Positions 48,651-52,595 of a stretch of 52,595 nucleotides of DNA are shown piece by piece; within the stretch, counting starts at the first letter, position 1, and the number at the start of each line of letters is the position of its first letter. A program made the position numbers and the translations under genes. Source of the DNA: Oscillospiraceae bacterium (GTDB taxonomy: Bacteria > Bacillota > Clostridia > Oscillospirales > Oscillospiraceae); NCBI GenBank assembly GCA_017428565.1, contig JAFRQP010000042.1:1-52595 (forward strand). The letters run 5' to 3'. The notes below the pieces were generated by a model. The model did not search any database. It had not been told where the DNA came from and worked only from the letters and a program-made list of their open reading frames with translations.

Positions 48651-49792
48651 GAAACAACAGACCGAAAGAGCTTTGGAAGGTCGTCGTGGCCGATATCCTG
48701 GTCGGCGCGCTGGCCCTGGGTCTCGTGGTGTTCTTCCAGCTGGGCCTGCCCATCCTGCAGGCCAAGTCCCGCAGCCGGGCCCGGCAGGCCCAGCGGGAGC
48801 AGCAGGAGCAGACGGTCCAGGTCATCGCCCCCAACGGCGGGGCTGAGACGCCCGCCGCCGTACCGACGGAGCCTCCCGCCCCGACGGAGGCCGCGGAACC
48901 CGCCGGGGAAGAGACCCCCGCGCCCCAGGAGAACGGGCTGGACGGCCTGGCCTCCGGCGTCGTGCCCACGCCCGAGCCCACGCCGGACACCCGGACCGAG
49001 TGGCAGATCCGCTTTGCGGATCACTTCACCGATGAGGTGGTCATCACCGACCACTCCTACACCAGCCCCCAGGTCTCCATCACCATCGAGACGAAGGAGT
49101 TCGACGCGGGCAACGGCAAGTCGGTGTACCACGTGGCGGACATCTATGTGGCGAGCCTGGACAATTTCCGCACCTACACCGCCAACAACGAGCTGGAGTA
49201 CTGGTCCACCCAGGACGCCATGGAGATGGACCGGGATTCCCACGCCATCCTGACCATCAGCGGCGACTTCTATTCCTATCAGCCCAAGGGCTTCCTGGTG
49301 CGAAACGGCGAGCTCTACATGAGCGACCAGACCTGGTGCGACCTCTGCGTGCTCTACGACTCCGGCGTGATGGCCTGCTACGGGCGGGACGAGTACGTGG
49401 TGGAGGACGTGTGGAGCCGGGGCGTGGCCCAGGCCTGGAACTTCGGGCCCTCCCTGCTGGACGAAAACGGCCACGTGAAGCCGGATTACGAGCTCAGCGA
49501 GGCGGTCTCCTTCCCCAACCCCCGCAGCGCCGTGGGCTACTACGAGCCGGGGCACTACTGCTTCGTGGTGGTGGACGGGCGGCAGGACGGCTATTCCAAG
49601 GGCATGACCGTGCCGGAGCTGGCCCAGGTCTTTGAGGAGCTGGGCTGCACCTGCGCCTACAATCTGGACGGGGGCGGCTCGGCGCTGATGACCTTCCTGC
49701 ATGAGCGCTACAGCCGGCAGTCCAACGGCGCCGGACGGGAGCTGGGCGATATGCTGATCGTCACGGAAGAAGGATGGGAGGACAGGCGATGA
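48647..49792 (+). CDS. Membrane-anchored phosphodiester glycosidase (NAGPA domain)
   Basis: 381 residues. One N-terminal membrane helix (about 12-36), a basic then Pro/Glu/Thr-rich linker to ~105, and a NAGPA-type domain with ISGDFYSYQPKGFLVRNGEL near 204, NFGPSLL near 266 and the signature YNLDGGGSALM near 339 (LDGGGS). Such domains cleave GlcNAc-1-phosphodiesters and occur in bacterial surface-polymer metabolism. It is probably outside the membrane. ATGA overlaps on both sides. Confidence 0.9.
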   Translation: MRNNRPKELWKVVVADILVGALALGLVVFFQLGLPILQAKSRSRARQAQREQQEQTVQVIAPNGGAETPAAVPTEPPAPTEAAEPAGEETPAPQENGLDGLASGVVPTPEPTPDTRTEWQIRFADHFTDEVVITDHSYTSPQVSITIETKEFDAGNGKSVYHVADIYVASLDNFRTYTANNELEYWSTQDAMEMDRDSHAILTISGDFYSYQPKGFLVRNGELYMSDQTWCDLCVLYDSGVMACYGRDEYVVEDVWSRGVAQAWNFGPSLLDENGHVKPDYELSEAVSFPNPRSAVGYYEPGHYCFVVVDGRQDGYSKGMTVPELAQVFEELGCTCAYNLDGGGSALMTFLHERYSRQSNGAGRELGDMLIVTEEGWEDRR

Positions 49793-50037
49793 AATTCTGG
49801 AGAGCCCTTGTGCCGAATCTCTGTATTTCCCTGTGGCTGGCGCTGCTGACCCTGGTGATCCTGGATCAATATAACCCCATGCTGGGCTTTCTCAAGGGCC
49901 GGGCCTTCCTGGTCCTGATCGTGCTGTGCGCCTTCGCCTCCATCGCCGCCGCCGCCCAGCTCTACGGGGACTACCGGCAGGCTCTCCGCCGCCGGCGGCG
50001 CCGCCGTCCCCCGGTTGACGAGCAGGAGCAGCTGTGA
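49789..50037 (+). CDS. Small two-helix membrane protein
   Basis: 82 residues from the ATG at 49789, which overlaps the previous stop (ATGA) and has GGGAGG nine bases upstream. Two helices, about 8-27 and 38-60, then a very basic end with eight consecutive Arg residues and an acidic finish. No family recognised. Last gene of the asparaginase run. The next gene's promoter lies in its last codons. Confidence 0.78.
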   Translation: MKFWRALVPNLCISLWLALLTLVILDQYNPMLGFLKGRAFLVLIVLCAFASIAAAAQLYGDYRQALRRRRRRRPPVDEQEQL

Positions 50038-50043
50038 TACAAT
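50015..50043 (+). promoter_or_regulatory. Promoter of the 70-residue gene
   Basis: TTGACG (50015-50020), 17-bp spacer, TACAAT (50038-50043), overlapping the end of the upstream gene. Confidence 0.75.
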
Positions 50044-50090
50044 AAAGTCACCGGAAAAACCGAAAAATCTGTCTGCAAAGGAGAAGGATC

Positions 50091-50303
50091 ATGGATTTCA
50101 GAAGCCTTACGGTGAAGGATTGCTTTGCCAATCCCCAGTGCGTGGAGATCATCAAGAAGTACGCCCCCAACCTGCTGAAGTACCCCATCAAGCTCTTCAA
50201 CAAGAAGACCTGCGGCAACATCTTTGACCTGGTGGTCAGCAAGAAGATCGTCCCCGAGGACGCCGCCAAGAGCATCGAGGCGGAGATCAACAAGATCCTG
50301 TAA
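50091..50303 (+). CDS. Small conserved-looking cytoplasmic protein, 70 residues
   Basis: SD AAAGGAGAAGG. MDFRSLTVKDCFANPQCVEI opens the protein; two cysteines (11, 17) and a third (41); helical, with AAKSIEAEINKIL at the end. Own promoter and a hairpin downstream make it a genuine unit. I do not recognise a family. No membrane helix or signal. Codon use matches the neighbours. Confidence 0.75.
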   Translation: MDFRSLTVKDCFANPQCVEIIKKYAPNLLKYPIKLFNKKTCGNIFDLVVSKKIVPEDAAKSIEAEINKIL

Positions 50304-50320
50304 ACCAAACGAAAAAGCAA

Positions 50321-50550
50321 AAGCCCGGCGCATTTGCGCCGGGCCATTCAACGTGTAGACAAACCCAAAACATGTCATTGCGAGCCAGTGCTCACACTGG
50401 CGTGGCAATCCGTTTTTCTTCAAAAAAGCTGTATTATTAAGGCTTTTAGGATGCGGATCGCCACACCAGTGACATCGGTCACTGGTTCGCGATGACAGAA
50501 AACCCACTTTGTCGACAGTCTGAATGGCCCGGCGCAAATGCGCCGGGCTT
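50321..50550. mobile_element. MITE-like folded element, copy B, between perfect 30-bp inverted repeats
   Basis: Core 50354-50517 (164 bp) is bounded by TGTAGACAAA and TTTGTCGACA and matches copy A closely, lacking about 25 internal bases. On each side lies the same 30-base sequence in opposite orientation (50321-50350 and 50521-50550, no mismatch), each itself a GCCCGGCGC/GCGCCGGGC hairpin. The left hairpin follows the 70-residue gene and the right one follows dfrA on minus, so they may work as terminators. Confidence 0.88.
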
Positions 50551-50558
50551 GTGCTGTC

Positions 50559-51056
50559 TCAACATTCTGCACGCAAAACGCGCTCGTAGGTGCAGAAGCA
50601 GTAGCGGATCCCGTCCTCCTCCTGCCAGGGGCCTTCCTCCGTACAGACCCAGTCGGGCGAGGCGTCCAGATCCGGGAAAAACCGGTCGGAGCGGGGCGTC
50701 AGATCGATCTTCGTAATAAAGATCCTGTCCAGCCAGGGGAAAAACTGCTCATACACGCTGGCGCCGCCGATGACCAGGCAGCGGCTGCCCGCGGCGGCCT
50801 CCAGGGCCTCCTCCGTGCTGTGCACCACCTCGGCGCCCTCGATCTCCAGAGCCTGCCGGGTGACCACGATGTTGCGCCGCCCCTTGAGGGGCCTGCCGCC
50901 GGGGAAATCCTCCATGGTGCGGCGGCCCACGATCACCGCGTCCGCGCCGGTGACGGCCCGGAAATGCCGCCGGTCGGCCTTCAGCACCACGGGCTGGGTC
51001 CCCTTCGCGCCGATGCCCCAGTCGGCATAGACGGCCACAATCGCTTCCAGTGCCAT
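50559..51056 (-). CDS. dfrA: Dihydrofolate reductase
   Basis: 165 residues. IVAVYADWGIGAKG at 6-19, DRRHFRAVT (catalytic-loop acidic residue Asp), VIVGRRTMEDFPGGRPLKGRRNIVVTR in the middle (seen in parts), and VIGGASVYEQF near 95-105 for NADPH. Regenerates tetrahydrofolate. It lies 12 bases after thyA on the same strand, the classical thymidylate pair: ThyA makes dihydrofolate and this enzyme reduces it. Confidence 0.96.
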   Translation of the reverse strand: MALEAIVAVYADWGIGAKGTQPVVLKADRRHFRAVTGADAVIVGRRTMEDFPGGRPLKGRRNIVVTRQALEIEGAEVVHSTEEALEAAAGSRCLVIGGASVYEQFFPWLDRIFITKIDLTPRSDRFFPDLDASPDWVCTEEGPWQEEDGIRYCFCTYERVLRAEC

Positions 51057-51067
51057 GGCGCGCCCCC

Positions 51068-51898
51068 TCAGACCGCCACCGGGATCTTCCCGGTGAACTC
51101 GTGAAACTCGTAGCCCTCCACCTGGAAGCTGTCCCGGGTAAAGGCGTAGAAGTCCTTCACCGCGGGGTCGATGAGGAACTTGGGCGCGGGCTTGGGCTCC
51201 TTTTGAATGAGCTCCTCGATGACGGGCACGTGCCGGTCATAGATATGGGCATCGGCGATCACGTGCACGAACTCTCCCGGCTCGAAGCCGGAGACCTGGG
51301 CCATCATCATGGTCAGTACAGCATACTGCACCACGTTCCAGTTGTTGGCGGCCAGCATGTCCTGGCTGCGCTGGTTCAGGATGGCGTTGAGCCTGTTGCC
51401 GGAGACGTTGAAGGTCATGGAGTAGGCGCAGGGGTAGAGCGCCATCTCCGACAGGTCCGCGAAGGTGTAGATATTGGTCATGATCCGGCGGGAGGCCGGG
51501 TTGTGCTTCAGATCCCAGAGCACCTTGTCCACCTGGTCCATGTCCCCCTCGGGGTAGTGGTGCTTCACCCCCAGCTGGTAGCCGTAGGCCTTGCCGATGG
51601 AGCCGTTCTCGTCCGCCCAGGCGTCCCAGACCCGGGTACGCAGATCGTGGACATTGTTGCTCTTCTGCTGCCAGATCCACAGCAGCTCGTCGATGGCGGA
51701 CTTCCAGTAGGTCCGCCGGAGGGTCAGGATGGGGAATTCCTCGGACAGGTCATAGCGGTTCACGATGCCGAACTTCTTCACCGTGTGGGCCGGCGCGCCG
51801 TCCTCCCAGCGGGGGCGCACCTGCCGGTCCGTGTCCCAGACCCCGTTTTCCAGAATGTCCCGGCAATTTTGAATGAAAATCTCGTCTGCTCTGCTCAT
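51068..51898 (-). CDS. thyA: Thymidylate synthase (ThyA)
   Basis: 276 residues. Methylates dUMP with methylenetetrahydrofolate. Catalytic Cys157 in LYPCAYSMTFNV, arginine-bearing SRRIMTN and NQRSQDM, and the conserved C-terminal KIPVAV. The segment MLAANNWNVVQYA replaces the LGxPFN segment of E. coli-type enzymes, as in some Bacillus-type ThyA. First gene of the thyA-dfrA unit. The frame is complete. Confidence 0.96.
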   Translation of the reverse strand: MSRADEIFIQNCRDILENGVWDTDRQVRPRWEDGAPAHTVKKFGIVNRYDLSEEFPILTLRRTYWKSAIDELLWIWQQKSNNVHDLRTRVWDAWADENGSIGKAYGYQLGVKHHYPEGDMDQVDKVLWDLKHNPASRRIMTNIYTFADLSEMALYPCAYSMTFNVSGNRLNAILNQRSQDMLAANNWNVVQYAVLTMMMAQVSGFEPGEFVHVIADAHIYDRHVPVIEELIQKEPKPAPKFLIDPAVKDFYAFTRDSFQVEGYEFHEFTGKIPVAV

Positions 51899-51930
51899 GG
51901 CATGTCCTCCGTTTCCTACGCACTACGCGC

Positions 51931-52052
51931 CGTAGGGGCGGCCTTTGGCCGCCCGCCGTCTTGCGCCGCTGTCTGCGGGCCGTAGGGGCGGCCTTTGGCC
52001 GCCCGCCGTCTTGCGCCGCTGTCTGCGGAGCGATCAGGGGATCGCTCCCTAC
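51931..52052. repeat. 50-bp tandem repeat and hairpin upstream of thyA
   Basis: Units at 51931-51980 and 51981-52028, almost identical, each starting CGTAGGGGCGGCCTTTGGCC with a GGGCGGCC/GGCCGCCC stem. A perfect 9-bp hairpin GGAGCGATC / GATCGCTCC follows (52027-52048), ending in CCCTAC. A weak minus-strand promoter (TAGACA, 17 bp, TAATAT) lies just beyond, in 52053-52085. Confidence 0.85.
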
Positions 52053-52113
52053 TATATTACCACACGCACGCCCCCTTGTCTATCGGAATAGTATGACGCG
52101 GAGGTGAGGAAAT

Positions 52114-52595
52114 GTGAGATTTGCCGTTGTGGGCGGCGACAAACGCACGGAAAGGCTGGCGGCGCAGCTGCTGCGGGACGGGCACCGGCTGCGGAGCTTC
52201 GCCCTGGAAAAAGCGGCGCTGCCGCCGGAGATCAGCCGGGAGAGCTGCCTGCAGAGCTGCGTCTACGGGGCGGATTGCGTGCTGCTGCCCCTGCCGGCGG
52301 AGCGGGGCGGGCTGCTGCACGCGCCACTCTCGTCGGAGGAGCTCTCCATGCCGGCGCTGGTGGAGGCCCTCTGGCCCGGGCAGCTGCTGATCGGCGGCGG
52401 CCTTGGGGAGGCCACGGTCTCCGCCGCCCTGCGGGGCGGGCTGCGGGTGGCGGATCTGCTGCGCCGGGAGAGCCTGGCCGTGGGCAACGCCGCCCTGACC
52501 GCCGAGGGCGCCCTCGGGCGCATGATCGAACACAGCGAGCACGCCCTCTGGGGCGGGCGGGCGCTGGTGCTGGGCTGGGGCCGGATCGGGCGCAT
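52114..52595 (+). CDS. dpaA: Dipicolinate synthase subunit A (3' partial)
   Basis: Runs off the right edge; 160 codons seen. The start is GTG at 52114 after GAGGTGAGG. MRFAVVGGDKRTERLAAQLL, GADCVLLPLPAERGG and, at the edge, the Rossmann site ALVLGWGRIGR match DpaA/SpoVFA, which with DpaB makes dipicolinic acid in the mother cell for loading into the spore core. It supports a sporulating host. Normal length is about 290-300 residues, so roughly half is missing. dpaB is expected just beyond the window. Confidence 0.85.
   Translation, partial: MRFAVVGGDKRTERLAAQLLRDGHRLRSFALEKAALPPEISRESCLQSCVYGADCVLLPLPAERGGLLHAPLSSEELSMPALVEALWPGQLLIGGGLGEATVSAALRGGLRVADLLRRESLAVGNAALTAEGALGRMIEHSEHALWGGRALVLGWGRIGR

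Overview
The window reads as chromosome of a GC-rich, low-mobility, spore-forming anaerobe of the class Clostridia, most likely a gut Oscillospirales. The reasons are an anaerobic (glycyl-radical) ribonucleotide reductase, a CotF-type spore-coat gene pair, the start of a dipicolinate synthase A gene, GAGGTGA/AGGAGG ribosome-binding sites, a ylxM-ffh-rpsP-khpA cluster, and intergenic palindromic repeats of the kind common in gut Firmicutes. No rRNA, tRNA, CRISPR array, prophage or transposase gene was seen. The taxon is an inference, not a search result. 48 protein genes are supported; two run off the ends (nrdD at the left, dpaA at the right).

Layout. 1-5.6 kb: the 3' end of nrdD, with a glutaredoxin-like tail, then a ChbG/YdjC deacetylase overlapping a YfhO-type membrane glycosyltransferase. 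5.6-7 kb: thioredoxin reductase behind a leader filled with an 85-bp tandem repeat. 7-10.7 kb (minus): a GntR/YtrA-type regulator, ABC ATPase, ABC permease and HAD phosphatase operon with an operator lying on its promoter, and an orphan membrane protein. 10.8-14 kb (minus): murI with a YwiB-like gene, and a DUF2461/glycosyltransferase pair. 14.6-20 kb: two potassium-uptake systems end to end, trkA-trkH plus a ComEA-like helix-hairpin-helix gene on plus, and ktrB-ktrA on minus, meeting at a bidirectional terminator. 20.3-23.3 kb: a glycosyltransferase, two small spore-coat genes, a small membrane protein and an XRE regulator.

23.4-30.5 kb (minus): a tight seven-gene operon, yfmF-yfmH (M16 peptidases), lgt, a coiled-coil protein, a GT-C enzyme, a polyprenyl-phosphate glycosyltransferase and a GtrA flippase. 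This looks like an envelope-glycosylation set of the CsbB/GtcA/YfhO kind. 30.8-37.7 kb (minus): one 2290-residue cyclic beta-glucan synthase-like protein (NdvB/ChvB type). 37.8-40.2 kb: ylxM-ffh-rpsP-khpA. 40.7-43.5 kb (minus): an ECF sigma/anti-sigma pair and a Pro/Thr-rich wall-spanning protein. 43.8-50.3 kb: a lipoprotein, then a translationally coupled run of asparaginase, two flavoproteins, a phosphodiester glycosidase and a small membrane protein. 50.5-52.6 kb: thyA-dfrA (minus) and the start of dpaA (plus).

The most unusual content is intergenic. (1) Arrays of a 7-bp unit, often in inverted pairs around hairpins, begin at or exactly four bases after stop codons of four genes. (2) Two copies of a folded element bounded by TGTAGACAAA/TTTGTCTACA each sit between inverted copies of a hairpin; in one copy these flanks are a perfect 30-bp inverted repeat. 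(3) A 143-bp MITE-like element has perfect 16-bp terminal inverted repeats. (4) There are tandem repeats of 85, 50 and 20 bp. Long open frames antisense to GC-rich genes, including one of 2502 codons, were judged to be shadows.
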